13,298 nucleotides of DNA from Alphaproteobacteria bacterium (GTDB taxonomy: Bacteria > Pseudomonadota > Alphaproteobacteria > DSM-16000 > Inquilinaceae), in the NCBI GenBank assembly GCA_029263555.1, contig JAJUFW010000027.1, forward strand, positions 1 to 13,298. The letters run 5' to 3'. The notes under the pieces are model-generated. The model worked only from the letters and a program-made list of their open reading frames with translations. It had not been told where the DNA came from and did no database searches. The position numbers were made by a program, and so were the translations under genes. Shown piece by piece: positions 6,304 through 13,298 of the stretch (its first letter is position 1; every line of letters begins with the position of its first letter).

Positions 6304-7192
6304 GCCGCTGCCGCGCGGCGAAACGTCGGCGGCGACCGGGTCGCGCTCCGCCCTTGCCCGCCTGGTCCGGCGCCCGCTCGCGGTCTTCGGGCTCCTGGTT
6401 ATCGCGATCATCATCGCCGGCGCCGTCCTCGCGCCGTGGATCGCGCCCTACAGCCCGGACGAGCAGATCTTCGAGGGGCTGACCCTCGAAGGGGCGCCGA
6501 TGCCGCCCGGCGGCGCGTTCCTGCTCGGCACCGACCTTCTGGGCCGCGACCTCTTCTCGCGCCTTCTCTACGGCGCCCGGACGTCGCTCATCATCGGAAT
6601 CGTCGCGAACGGCATCGCCGTGACGATCGGGGCATTGGTCGGCGTGACCGCCGGCTTCTTCCGCGGCTGGGTCGGGACCGTGCTGATGCGCTTCACCGAC
6701 CTGATGATGGCGTTCCCGGCGCTTCTGCTGGCGATCGTACTGGCCGCCCTATTCCGGCCCAGCCTGTGGATCGTCGCGCTGGTCATCGCCATGGTGAACT
6801 GGGTCCAAGTCGCCCGCGTCGTCTACACCGAGACGCGGTCGCTGACGGAACGGGAGTTCATCGAGGCCGAGCGGAGCATCGGCGCCGGCAGCGCCCGCAT
6901 CCTCTTCCGCCACATCCTGCCGCACCTCGTTCCGACGATCGTGGTCTGGGCCACGCTCGGCATCGCCACGACCGTTCTGCTGGAGGCGACGCTCAGCTAT
7001 CTCGGCATCGGCGTGCAGCCGCCCACGCCGTCCTGGGGCAACATCATCTTCGAGAACCAGACCTACTTCACCTCGGCTCCCTGGCTCGTCTTCGTGCCCG
7101 GCGTGGCGATCATCCTGCTGGCCCTCGCCTTCAACCTGGTCGGCGACGCGCTTCGCGACATCCTCGACCCGACCCAGAAGGGAAGAGACTGA
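6281..7192 (+). CDS. Peptide/amide ABC transporter permease, DppC/GsiD family
   Basis: Inner-membrane permease of 303 aa. A cytoplasmic tail (1-32) precedes the first membrane segment (about 34-55). LGTDLLGRDLFSRL (82-95) is the DppC/OppC signature. The EAA coupling loop runs from REFIEAERSIGAGS (191-204) to ILPH, and the protein ends in the usual LVGDALRDILDP. The ATG at 6281 is preferred over upstream in-frame codons because AGGA lies nine bases before it and homology begins soon after. The start lies inside the last 23 bases of amiR, so the sensor and transporter genes are on one transcript. The order is C-type then B-type, the reverse of the dpp set in the same window, so this is not a simple recent duplication of it. 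Confidence 0.93.
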   Translation: MSLVTAPEPLPRGETSAATGSRSALARLVRRPLAVFGLLVIAIIIAGAVLAPWIAPYSPDEQIFEGLTLEGAPMPPGGAFLLGTDLLGRDLFSRLLYGARTSLIIGIVANGIAVTIGALVGVTAGFFRGWVGTVLMRFTDLMMAFPALLLAIVLAALFRPSLWIVALVIAMVNWVQVARVVYTETRSLTEREFIEAERSIGAGSARILFRHILPHLVPTIVVWATLGIATTVLLEATLSYLGIGVQPPTPSWGNIIFENQTYFTSAPWLVFVPGVAIILLALAFNLVGDALRDILDPTQKGRD

Positions 7193-8112
7193 TGGCGGCC
7201 TACATCTTCCGGCGGCTGGTCCAGGCGTTCCTGATCCTGCTCGGCGTCAGCCTCGTCACCTTCGTCCTGCTTTACCTGGTGCCGGCCGACCCGGCCCGGC
7301 AGATCGCCGGCCGCAGCGCAACCGCCGAGACGGTCGCCAACATCCGCGAGCAGCTCGGCCTCAACCTGCCGTTCCACGAGCAGTATCTGCGCTATCTGGG
7401 CCGCCTCGTGCAGGGCGATCTCGGCCGTTCCTACCTGCAGAAGACCGAGGTCTCGGCGCTGATCGCCTCGCGCCTGCCGGCAAGCCTGCTGCTGATGGCC
7501 GGGGCGATCGTCTGCGAGCTGCTGCTCGGCCTAACCATGGGCATGGTGGCCGCGGTCCGGCGGAACACCCGGATCGACCAGGGGCTGATGGTCCTGTCCT
7601 TCGTCGGGGTGTCCGCGCCGCAATTCGTCGTCGGCATCCTGCTGCTCTACGTCTTCGCGGTCCAGTTCGGCTGGTTCCCGATCGGCGGCTACGGCACCTT
7701 CGCCCATCTGGTCCTGCCCTCGGTGACGCTCGGGTTCCTCGGCGCCGGTTGGTATTCGCGGATGATGCGGTCGTCGATGCTGGACGTGCTGCGGCAGGAC
7801 TATATCCGCACCGCGCGCGCCAAGGGCGTCACGCGCCTGCGCGTGATCCTGCGCCACGCGCTGCCGAACGCGATCCTGCCGATTATCGCGATGATCGGCA
7901 TCGACATCGGCCTCTTCATGTCCGGCATCGTCGTGGTCGAAAGCGTCTTCGGCTGGCCCGGCATCGGCCAGCTCACCTGGCAGGCGATTCAGCGCGTCGA
8001 CATCCCGATCATCATGGGGGTCACGCTGGTCTCCGCCTGCGCAATCGTGCTCGGCAATCTTCTGGCGGACCTGATCGCGCCGCTGATCGATCCCCGCATC
8101 AAGCTGAGATGA
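7192..8112 (+). CDS. Peptide/amide ABC transporter permease, DppB/GsiC family
   Basis: Membrane partner of the preceding permease, 306 aa. The first membrane segment (about 8-30) leads into LVPADP, GDLGRS is at 75-80, and the EAA loop runs from RQDYIRTARAKG (201-212) to ALPNAILP. It is about 30 residues shorter than the DppB at 356-1366, which has an extended loop before its fourth membrane segment. The ATG overlaps the previous stop by one base (TGATG), and GGAAGAG lies just upstream. Transported substrate is unknown; the adjacent amidase gene suggests an amide or a modified peptide. Confidence 0.93.
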   Translation: MAAYIFRRLVQAFLILLGVSLVTFVLLYLVPADPARQIAGRSATAETVANIREQLGLNLPFHEQYLRYLGRLVQGDLGRSYLQKTEVSALIASRLPASLLLMAGAIVCELLLGLTMGMVAAVRRNTRIDQGLMVLSFVGVSAPQFVVGILLLYVFAVQFGWFPIGGYGTFAHLVLPSVTLGFLGAGWYSRMMRSSMLDVLRQDYIRTARAKGVTRLRVILRHALPNAILPIIAMIGIDIGLFMSGIVVVESVFGWPGIGQLTWQAIQRVDIPIIMGVTLVSACAIVLGNLLADLIAPLIDPRIKLR

Positions 8113-8141
8113 CCGCCGGGGACCGCATGTCACGCCTGAAG

Positions 8142-8155
8142 CCATTTCGAATTGG
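8142..8155. repeat. Imperfect palindrome between permease and binding-protein genes
   Basis: CCATTTCGAATTGG is symmetric except at one pair, in a 65-base gap that is a little AT-richer than its surroundings. It could be a small mRNA hairpin or a binding site. No promoter is evident next to it. Confidence 0.25.
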
Positions 8156-8165
8156 GAAGCCTAAC

Positions 8166-8171
8166 GGGGAG
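8166..8171 (+). promoter_or_regulatory. Ribosome-binding site before three consecutive ATG codons
   Basis: GGGGAG is followed by ATGATGATG (8172-8180). Spacing to the third ATG (8178) is six bases, the best of the three; the first would have none. The reading frame is open further upstream to an ATG at 8109 that overlaps the permease stop, but that would place 23 residues before the signal peptide. Confidence 0.6.
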
Positions 8172-8177
8172 ATGATG

Positions 8178-9809
8178 ATGTTGAAGAGACTGCTGTGTTC
8201 CACCGCCATCGCTGCCGCGCTCGTGCTGCCGGCGGTTACCGGGTCCGCCGCCGCGCAGGAGTTCAAGCAGGGCGGATCGATGATCGTCACCTACAAGGAC
8301 GACGTCTCCACGCTCGATCCGGCGATCGGCTACGACTGGCAGAACTGGTCGATGATCAAGAGCCTGTTCGACGGTCTCATGGACTACGAGCCGGGCACCA
8401 CCAATCTTCGGCCGGGCCTGGCGGAGAGCTTCGAGATCTCCGAGGACGGCAAGACCTACACGTTCCACCTGCGCCGGGGCGTCAAGTTCCACAACGGCAG
8501 GGAGATGACGGCCGAGGACGTCAAGTACTCCCTCGACCGCGTGACGAACCCCGAGACCCAGAGCCCGGGCGCCGGCTTCTTCGGCTCCATCAAGGGCTTC
8601 GACGCCGTTTCCGCCGGCGAGGCCGAAGGCCTCGAGGGCGTGACGGTGCTCGACCCCTACACCATCCGGTTCGAGCTGGTCCGGCCCGACGCGACCTTCC
8701 TCCACGTGCTCGCCCTCAACTTCTCCTTCGTCGTTCCCAAGGAGGCGGTCGAGGAGTACGGCCAGGACTTCGGCAAGAACCCGGTCGGCACCGGCGCCTT
8801 CAGGCTGGCCGAATGGACCCTTGGCCAGCGGCTCGTCTTCCAGCGCAACGAAGACTACTGGATGGAGGGCCTGCCCTATCTTGACGAGATCGTCTTCGAG
8901 GTGGGCCAGGAACCGATCGTGGCGCTGCTGCGCCTGCAGCGGGGCGAGGTCGACATTCCCGGCGACGGCATCCCGCCGGCGAAGTTCCTCGAGGTGAAGA
9001 ACGATCCGCAATACGCCGACCTGATCATCGAGGGCGGCCAGCTGCATACCGGCTACGTGACGATGAACACCCGGATGGAGCCGTTCGACAACAAGCTGGT
9101 CCGCCAGGCGGTCAATATGGCCATCAACAAGGATCGGATCGTCCGGATCATCAATGGCCGCGCCGTGCCGGCGAACCAGCCGCTGCCCCCCACCATGCCG
9201 GGCTACGATCCGGAGTTCCAGGGCTATCCCTACGATCCGGAAAAGGCCAAGGAGCTTCTGGCCGAGGCCGGATTCCCCGACGGCTTCGACACCGAGCTCT
9301 TCGCCGTGAACACCGACCCGAACCCGCGCATCGCCCAGGCGATCCAGCAAGACCTCGCGGCGATCGGCATCAACGCGCAGATCAAGACCCTGGCCCAGGC
9401 GAACGTCATCGCCGCCGGCGGCGAGCCGGACCAGGCCCCGTTGATCTGGTCCGGCGGCATGGCCTGGATCGCGGACTTCCCCGACCCGTCCAACTTCTAC
9501 GGCCCGATCCTCGGCTGCGCCGGCGCCGTTCCGGGCGGCTGGAACTGGGCCTGGTACTGCAACGAGGAACTGGACGCCATGGCAGCCGAGGCGGATTCGA
9601 TCACCGATCCCGCCCGCGCGGCCGAGCGTGAGCAGATGTGGCGCGAGATCTACGTCCGGATCATGGAGGACGCGCCCTGGGCGCCCGTCTTCAACGAGCA
9701 GCGCTTCACCATCCGCTCGCCGCGGATCGGCGGCGCGGACGCCCTGTTCGTCGATCCCGTCCACATCCCCGTGGCCTACGACTACGTGTATTCGAACGAT
9801 GTGCAGTAA
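8178..9809 (+). CDS. Secreted family-5 ABC substrate-binding protein
   Basis: A 543-aa extracytoplasmic solute-binding protein of the DppA/OppA/GsiB family. It starts with a clear signal peptide: MLKRLL, a hydrophobic stretch to about residue 20, and a likely cleavage after Ala26 (SAAA before QEF). The mature protein carries family features: STLDPA near its start, the LFDGLM segment, LRPGLAESFEISEDGKTYTF, LRRGVKFHNGR, the TAEDVKYSLDR block, NPVGTGAF and the QAIQQDLAAIGI region near the C-terminal third. It captures the substrate for the two permeases upstream. Ligand cannot be read from the sequence; family members bind peptides, glutathione, opines or nickel complexes. The 3' end overlaps the amidase gene by 11 bases, which ties uptake to hydrolysis. 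It is distinct from the DppA remnant at the left edge, whose C-terminal cysteine/WCY pattern differs in detail. Confidence 0.93.
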   Translation: MLKRLLCSTAIAAALVLPAVTGSAAAQEFKQGGSMIVTYKDDVSTLDPAIGYDWQNWSMIKSLFDGLMDYEPGTTNLRPGLAESFEISEDGKTYTFHLRRGVKFHNGREMTAEDVKYSLDRVTNPETQSPGAGFFGSIKGFDAVSAGEAEGLEGVTVLDPYTIRFELVRPDATFLHVLALNFSFVVPKEAVEEYGQDFGKNPVGTGAFRLAEWTLGQRLVFQRNEDYWMEGLPYLDEIVFEVGQEPIVALLRLQRGEVDIPGDGIPPAKFLEVKNDPQYADLIIEGGQLHTGYVTMNTRMEPFDNKLVRQAVNMAINKDRIVRIINGRAVPANQPLPPTMPGYDPEFQGYPYDPEKAKELLAEAGFPDGFDTELFAVNTDPNPRIAQAIQQDLAAIGINAQIKTLAQANVIAAGGEPDQAPLIWSGGMAWIADFPDPSNFYGPILGCAGAVPGGWNWAWYCNEELDAMAAEADSITDPARAAEREQMWREIYVRIMEDAPWAPVFNEQRFTIRSPRIGGADALFVDPVHIPVAYDYVYSNDVQ

Positions 9810-10743
9810 CTGCGACTACACCATCCATGGCGCGCACCATCACTTCGGGTGGGACAACTCGATCCCGCCCGTCGCGACGGTCGCGCCCGGCTCCACCGTC
9901 GAGTTCGAGTGCCTCGACAGCTCCGGCGGCCAGTTCACACCGGCCAGCCGGACGGCCGACGTGGCCACGCTGGACTTCGGCAGGATCAACCCGGTAACCG
10001 GTCCGATCGTCATCGACGGCGCGGAACCCGGCGACGCCCTGAAGGTCACGATCCGGGAATTCAAGCCGTCCGGCTTCGGCTGGACCGCCAACATTCCCGG
10101 CTTCGGGCTCTTGGCGGACCAGTTCCCCGATCCGGCGCTCCATGTCTGGTCCTACGACAAGAACACGCTGGAGCCCGCCGCCTGGTCGACCCACGGCCGC
10201 GTGCCGCTGAAGCCCTTCGCCGGCACGATCGGCGTCGCCCCCGCCGAGCCGGGCCTCCACTCGGTCGTTCCGCCCCGGCGGGTCGGTGGCAATCTCGACA
10301 TCCGCGATCTCGCGGCGGGGACGACGCTGTACCTGCCCGTCGAAGTGGCCGGCGCCCTGTTCTCGGTGGGCGACACCCACGCGGCCCAGGGTGACGGCGA
10401 GGTCTGCGGCACCGCGATCGAGAGCCCGATGTCGGTCGTGCTCTCCTTCGACCTGGTGAAGGGCGCGAACCTCCGGACCCCGAGGTTCACGACGCCGGGA
10501 CCGGTGACCCGCCATCTGGACGGCAAGGGCTATCACGTCACGACCGGAATCGGTCCGGACCTGATGGCCGGCGCCCGCGTCGCGGTCGGCGAAATGGTCG
10601 AGCTGCTCTGCCGCGAGCAGGGGCTCGATGCCGTCGATGCCTACATGCTCTGCTCGGTCGCGGGCGACCTCCGGATCTCCGAGATCGTCGACGCGCCGAA
10701 CTGGGTCGTGTCGTTCTACTTCCCCCGCACGGTATTCGAATAG
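9799..10743 (+). CDS. Acetamidase/formamidase family hydrolase
   Basis: A 314-aa cytoplasmic protein of the FmdA/AmdA family, which hydrolyses short amides such as formamide or acetamide to the acid and ammonia. The hallmark block GDTHAAQGDGEVCGTAIE is at 191-208. Other conserved parts are the N-terminal HHHFGWDNSIPP (13-24), SSGGQ (41-45), RVGGNLDIRDL (161-171) and the C-terminal VAGDLRISEIVDAPN region. The length fits the shorter AmdA-like group rather than the roughly 400-aa FmdA group. No signal peptide is seen, so it acts on imported substrate. The ATG at 9799 overlaps the binding-protein gene by 11 bases; homology starts within a few residues, so upstream in-frame codons are rejected. 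Placement inside an ABC-transporter operon led by amiC-amiR suggests it processes the compound that is both sensed and transported. Exact substrate is unknown. Confidence 0.92.
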   Translation: MCSNCDYTIHGAHHHFGWDNSIPPVATVAPGSTVEFECLDSSGGQFTPASRTADVATLDFGRINPVTGPIVIDGAEPGDALKVTIREFKPSGFGWTANIPGFGLLADQFPDPALHVWSYDKNTLEPAAWSTHGRVPLKPFAGTIGVAPAEPGLHSVVPPRRVGGNLDIRDLAAGTTLYLPVEVAGALFSVGDTHAAQGDGEVCGTAIESPMSVVLSFDLVKGANLRTPRFTTPGPVTRHLDGKGYHVTTGIGPDLMAGARVAVGEMVELLCREQGLDAVDAYMLCSVAGDLRISEIVDAPNWVVSFYFPRTVFE

Positions 10744-10753
10744 GTGCGGGATC

Positions 10754-10797
10754 GGCGGGACCCGGTTCGGCCGGGCCCGCCACCGTCTTCTTCTTCC
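10754..10797 (+). terminator. Hairpin with pyrimidine tail between amidase and ATPase genes
   Basis: GGCGGG (10754-10759) pairs with CCCGCC (10776-10781) and CCCGG (10761-10765) with CCGGG (10771-10775). That gives 11 pairs with one bulged A and a TTCGG loop. ACCGTCTTCTTCTTCC follows, T-rich but broken by C. It could be a leaky terminator that lowers ATPase expression, or an mRNA stabiliser. The ATPase gene begins 23 bases after this element with no promoter in sight, so some read-through is expected. Confidence 0.5.
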
Positions 10798-10810
10798 CCG
10801 TGCACCGGTC

Positions 10811-10815
10811 AGGAG
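10811..10815 (+). promoter_or_regulatory. Ribosome-binding site of the fused ATPase gene
   Basis: AGGAG lies four bases before the ATG at 10820. It supports this start over upstream in-frame codons that would run back into the amidase gene and the hairpin. Confidence 0.6.
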
Positions 10816-10819
10816 CCCG

Positions 10820-12637
10820 ATGGATACCAGCGCTGATGCCCGCAAGCCCGTCCTGTCGGTCCGTGGTCTCCGGACCGTGGTCGCGACGCCCGACGGCCCG
10901 CGGCCCGTGGTCGACGGCCTGGATTTCGATCTTCACCCCGGCGAGACGCTTTGCATCGCCGGCGAGTCCGGGTCGGGAAAATCGATGACGGCGCTCTCGA
11001 TCATGCGCCTCCTGCCCGAGCCGATGGCCCGGATCGCCGGCGGATCGATCCTGCTGGGCGACCGCGATCTCGCACGCCTCGGCGAAGGCGAAATGCGCCA
11101 TGTCCGGGGCAACGAGATCGCCATGATCTTCCAGGAGCCGATGACGTCGCTGAACCCGGTGATGACGATCGGTAGCCAGCTCACCGAGGCGCTGACCGCG
11201 CACCGCCCCATGGCCTCGGCGGAGGCCCGGGCGGCCGCCCTGGAGGCGCTGAAGGCGGTCCGCATATCGGAACCCGAGCGCCGGCTGCGCCAGTATCCGC
11301 ACGAGCTGTCGGGCGGCATGCGCCAGCGGGTGATGATCGCGATGGCGCTCGCCCTCAACCCCAAGGTCCTCATCGCGGACGAGCCGACGACGGCGCTGGA
11401 CGTCACCGTTCAGGCGCAGATCCTGGAGCTGATTCGGGACCTCCAGCGCCAGACCGGAACCGCGCTCATCATGATCACCCACGACATGGGCGTGGTGGCC
11501 GAAATGGCCGACCGGGTCGCCGTCATGAACCGCGGCGAGGTCGTCGAGCAGGGGCCCGTGCGCGAGATCTTTCACGCCCCGAAGGACCCCTACACCCGCG
11601 AACTGCTGGCGGCCGTTCCGAAACTGGGTGCTCTCAAGGGCATCGAGGGGCCGCTCCGGACGGCCGGGCAGGCCCGGCCCGCCACGCCACAGCCGGAGCC
11701 GGTCGTTGCGGTCCGGGACCTGACGGTCCGTTTCGATATCCGCGGCGGCGCCCTGAACCGGGTCGTGAGGCGGGTGCACGCGGTCGAAGGGATCTCGTTC
11801 GAGATCAAACCGGGCGAGACTCTGGCACTGGTCGGCGAATCCGGATGCGGCAAGTCGACGACCGGCCGGGCGCTGGTCGGCCTCCTGCCGTTCCAGGGCA
11901 CGATCCATATCGCCGGCAGGCAGGTGAACGGGCGGGACCGCCAGTCGATCCGGGCCATGCGCCGCGACATCCAGATGATCTTCCAGGATCCCTACGCGTC
12001 GCTCGATCCGCGCATGACCGTAGGCGACCTGGTCGGCGAACCGCTGGTCGTGCACGGCCTGGCCAAGGGGCAGGAGCTCGAGGACCGGGTGGCGTCGCTC
12101 TTCACCCGGGTCGGCCTGCAGCGCGATCATATGAGGCGGCACCCGCACGAATTCTCCGGCGGGCAGCGGCAGCGGATCTGCATCGCCCGCGCCCTGTCCC
12201 TCGAGCCTAAGGTCATCATAGCCGACGAAAGCGTGTCGGCGCTGGACGTCTCGGTCCAGGCTCGGGTGCTCGACCTGCTGCAGGAGCTGCAGAGCGAACT
12301 CGGCATCTCCTACCTGTTCATCTCCCACGACATGGCGGTGGTCGAGCAGATCAGCCACCGTGTGGCCGTCATGTATCTGGGCCAGATCGTCGAGATGGGC
12401 ACGCGCTCCCAGGTCCTCGACACGCCCCGGCATCCCTATACCCAGCGGCTGATCGAGGCGGTGCCGATCGCCGACCCGGACCGCCGGCGGGAATCCTTCG
12501 CCCGCCTGCAGGGCGACGTCCCGAGCCCGGTGCACGAGGTGGGCTATGTTCCGCGCCACCTGCGCCTGCGGGACGTGGGCGACGGGCATCTGGTGGCCGA
12601 CGAGGACGAGACGCCGGCTCTCGGCTGCGCCGCATAA
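10820..12637 (+). CDS. Fused double ATPase of a peptide-type ABC importer (GsiA-like)
   Basis: A 605-aa protein with two complete ATPase domains, the architecture of GsiA (glutathione importer). First domain: Walker A GESGSGKS (48-55), Q105, signature LSGGM (163-167), Walker B LIADEP (184-189), H221. Second domain: Walker A GESGCGKS (339-346), Q389, signature FSGGQ (446-450 region), Walker B IIADES (466-471), H503. In the second Walker B, serine replaces the usual proline after the catalytic Glu; the Glu itself is kept. Neither half has the four-cysteine C-terminal motif found in the DppD and DppF of this window. The tail instead ends in a VGDGHLVADE segment, resembling GsiA-type ends. One such protein can energise the two permeases upstream. 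It is the last gene of the operon and runs toward the peroxiredoxin gene. Confidence 0.93.
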   Translation: MDTSADARKPVLSVRGLRTVVATPDGPRPVVDGLDFDLHPGETLCIAGESGSGKSMTALSIMRLLPEPMARIAGGSILLGDRDLARLGEGEMRHVRGNEIAMIFQEPMTSLNPVMTIGSQLTEALTAHRPMASAEARAAALEALKAVRISEPERRLRQYPHELSGGMRQRVMIAMALALNPKVLIADEPTTALDVTVQAQILELIRDLQRQTGTALIMITHDMGVVAEMADRVAVMNRGEVVEQGPVREIFHAPKDPYTRELLAAVPKLGALKGIEGPLRTAGQARPATPQPEPVVAVRDLTVRFDIRGGALNRVVRRVHAVEGISFEIKPGETLALVGESGCGKSTTGRALVGLLPFQGTIHIAGRQVNGRDRQSIRAMRRDIQMIFQDPYASLDPRMTVGDLVGEPLVVHGLAKGQELEDRVASLFTRVGLQRDHMRRHPHEFSGGQRQRICIARALSLEPKVIIADESVSALDVSVQARVLDLLQELQSELGISYLFISHDMAVVEQISHRVAVMYLGQIVEMGTRSQVLDTPRHPYTQRLIEAVPIADPDRRRESFARLQGDVPSPVHEVGYVPRHLRLRDVGDGHLVADEDETPALGCAA

Positions 12638-12656
12638 GAGCCGGCGCTCCGGCCTC
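12638..12656. terminator. Short hairpin between convergent genes
   Basis: GAGCCGG (12638-12644) pairs with CCGG (12649-12652) and CTC (12654-12656), with one bulged C and a CGCT loop. It fills most of the 24-base gap between the ATPase stop and the peroxiredoxin stop. There is no T-run on either strand, so it is a weak bidirectional candidate. Confidence 0.3.
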
Positions 12657-12661
12657 CCGGG

Positions 12662-13153
12662 TCAGCCGGCCTGCAGCCGCGCCAGCATCGCCTCCGCGGA
12701 GGAAACTTCGAACTTGCCCGGCTCCTCGATACGGAGGTCGGTGATCACGCCGTCCTCCACGATCATCGCGCAGCGCTGGACCCGCCGCCCCATGCCGTTG
12801 CGGCTGGCGTCGAAGTCGAGCCCCAGGGCGCGGGCAAGCTCGCCATTGCCGTCCGGCAGCATGACCACCGTGTCGGCAGCGCCGTTCGCCTTGGCCCAGG
12901 CATCCATGACGAAGGGATCGTTGACGGCGATGCAGGCGATCAGATCGACGCCCTTCGCCCGAAACTCCTCGGCCCGCTCAACATAGCCCGGCAGGTGCTT
13001 TGCCGAACAGGTCGGGGTGAAAGCACCGGGAACCGCGAAGATGACAGCCTTGCGCCCCTTCAACAATTCGGCCGTGTCGAGGTCGGCCATGCCATCGGGG
13101 CCAAGCTGCTTCAACGTCACCTTCGGAAATCGGTCGCCGATCTGGACGGCCAT
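12662..13153 (-). CDS. Peroxiredoxin, Prx5 type
   Basis: A 163-aa thiol peroxidase that reduces hydrogen peroxide and organic peroxides in the cytoplasm. The active-site motif PGAFTPTCS places the peroxidatic cysteine at residue 49. A second cysteine at 74 (in LIACIAVNDPFVMDAW) is where Prx5/PrxII proteins often have the resolving cysteine. A third lies at 128, in a strand where tyrosine or phenylalanine is common. The length is normal for the family. The ATG at 13153 is chosen because AAGGAG precedes it by six bases and homology starts at MAVQIGDRFP; the open frame continues upstream without conserved sequence. Glutathione or glutaredoxin is the likely reductant, by family knowledge. It is convergent with the transport operon and probably unrelated to it. 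Confidence 0.94.
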   Translation of the reverse strand: MAVQIGDRFPKVTLKQLGPDGMADLDTAELLKGRKAVIFAVPGAFTPTCSAKHLPGYVERAEEFRAKGVDLIACIAVNDPFVMDAWAKANGAADTVVMLPDGNGELARALGLDFDASRNGMGRRVQRCAMIVEDGVITDLRIEEPGKFEVSSAEAMLARLQAG

Positions 13154-13159
13154 TCGCTG

Positions 13160-13165
13160 CTCCTT
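13160..13165 (-). promoter_or_regulatory. Ribosome-binding site of the peroxiredoxin gene
   Basis: Read on the - strand, AAGGAG sits six bases before the ATG. It is a near-ideal site and fixes the start. Confidence 0.75.
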
Positions 13166-13220
13166 TTCATCACCGGCTGGTTGACGGGCATGCCGGGGCT
13201 CACGCCCCCTGGAATAGTCG

Positions 13221-13274
13221 GACGCTCGGGCCGCCGCTGCAAGATGCCGCAATCGGTCGGGCGTCCCGAGCGTC
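13221..13274. repeat. Long inverted repeat upstream of the peroxiredoxin gene
   Basis: GACGCTCGGGCCGCC (13221-13235) is complementary to GGCGTCCCGAGCGTC (13260-13274) at 14 of 15 positions, with a 24-base loop. It begins 68 bases upstream of the peroxiredoxin start. It could be a terminator of a gene beyond the right edge, an operator, or an mRNA leader structure. No T-run flanks it. I see no convincing promoter or gene in 13166-13298 otherwise. Confidence 0.6.
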
Positions 13275-13298
13275 GACAGCGCATCGCGGCCCGGTGCG

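Noticed and set aside
8130..9764. Long - strand open frame opposite the binding-protein gene
   Set aside because: It mirrors a conserved gene with a signal peptide and family motifs; no ribosome-binding site or recognisable domain on the - strand.
10538..12589. Very long open frame on the - strand opposite the fused ATPase
   Set aside because: It is antisense to a well-conserved double ATPase, has a biased composition rich in Arg, Asp, His and Gln, and shows no family features. It is a typical GC-rich shadow frame.
10820..12637. Defective second ATPase domain because of DES instead of DEP in Walker B
   Set aside because: The catalytic Asp and Glu are intact and the proline position is known to vary in GsiA-like proteins, so loss of activity is not supported.
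13154..13252. Extended N-terminus for the peroxiredoxin
   Set aside because: The extra residues lack conservation with the Prx5 family and the AAGGAG site fits the ATG at 13153.

Overview
The window looks like GC-rich chromosomal DNA from a proteobacterium, probably an alphaproteobacterium. That guess rests on base composition and protein style only; there is no rRNA or other taxonomic marker. No mobile element, tRNA, CRISPR array or phage gene was seen. Nearly everything is peptide/amide transport, on the + strand, except a peroxiredoxin on the - strand at the right edge.

Region 1 (1-4245) is the end of a dppA-type substrate-binding protein gene followed by a complete dppB-dppC-dppD-dppF set with very short gaps or overlaps. 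A stem-loop separates the binding-protein gene from the permease genes. Both ATPases keep the C-terminal four-cysteine motif of the Dpp/Opp family.

Region 2 (4246-4519) is the regulatory gap. It holds a good sigma70-like promoter (TTGACA-N16-TACGAT) with a perfect 6-bp inverted repeat between its two elements. A leader of about 120 nt follows. The leader has two tandem hairpins with hexanucleotide loops and a long GC-rich hairpin followed by a T-rich stretch. The 3' arm of the second hexaloop hairpin is also the 5' foot of the long hairpin, so the two exclude each other. This is the layout expected of an ANTAR-protein antitermination leader.

Region 3 (4520-12637) is one apparent operon: an AmiC-like cytoplasmic ligand sensor, an AmiR-like ANTAR antiterminator, a DppC-type permease, a DppB-type permease, a secreted family-5 binding protein, an acetamidase/formamidase, and a fused double ATPase of the GsiA type. 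Several genes overlap by 1-23 nt. My reading is that AmiC holds AmiR inactive until an amide-like ligand binds. AmiR then opens the leader, and the cell makes an ABC importer plus the amidase that hydrolyses the imported compound. This is the most interesting system in the window: an AmiC/AmiR switch attached to a peptide-type ABC importer with a built-in amidase, and with sensor-pocket positions that differ from those I recall for Pseudomonas AmiC.

Region 4 (12638-13298) holds a Prx5-type peroxiredoxin gene on the - strand, convergent with the operon, and a long inverted repeat near the window edge.
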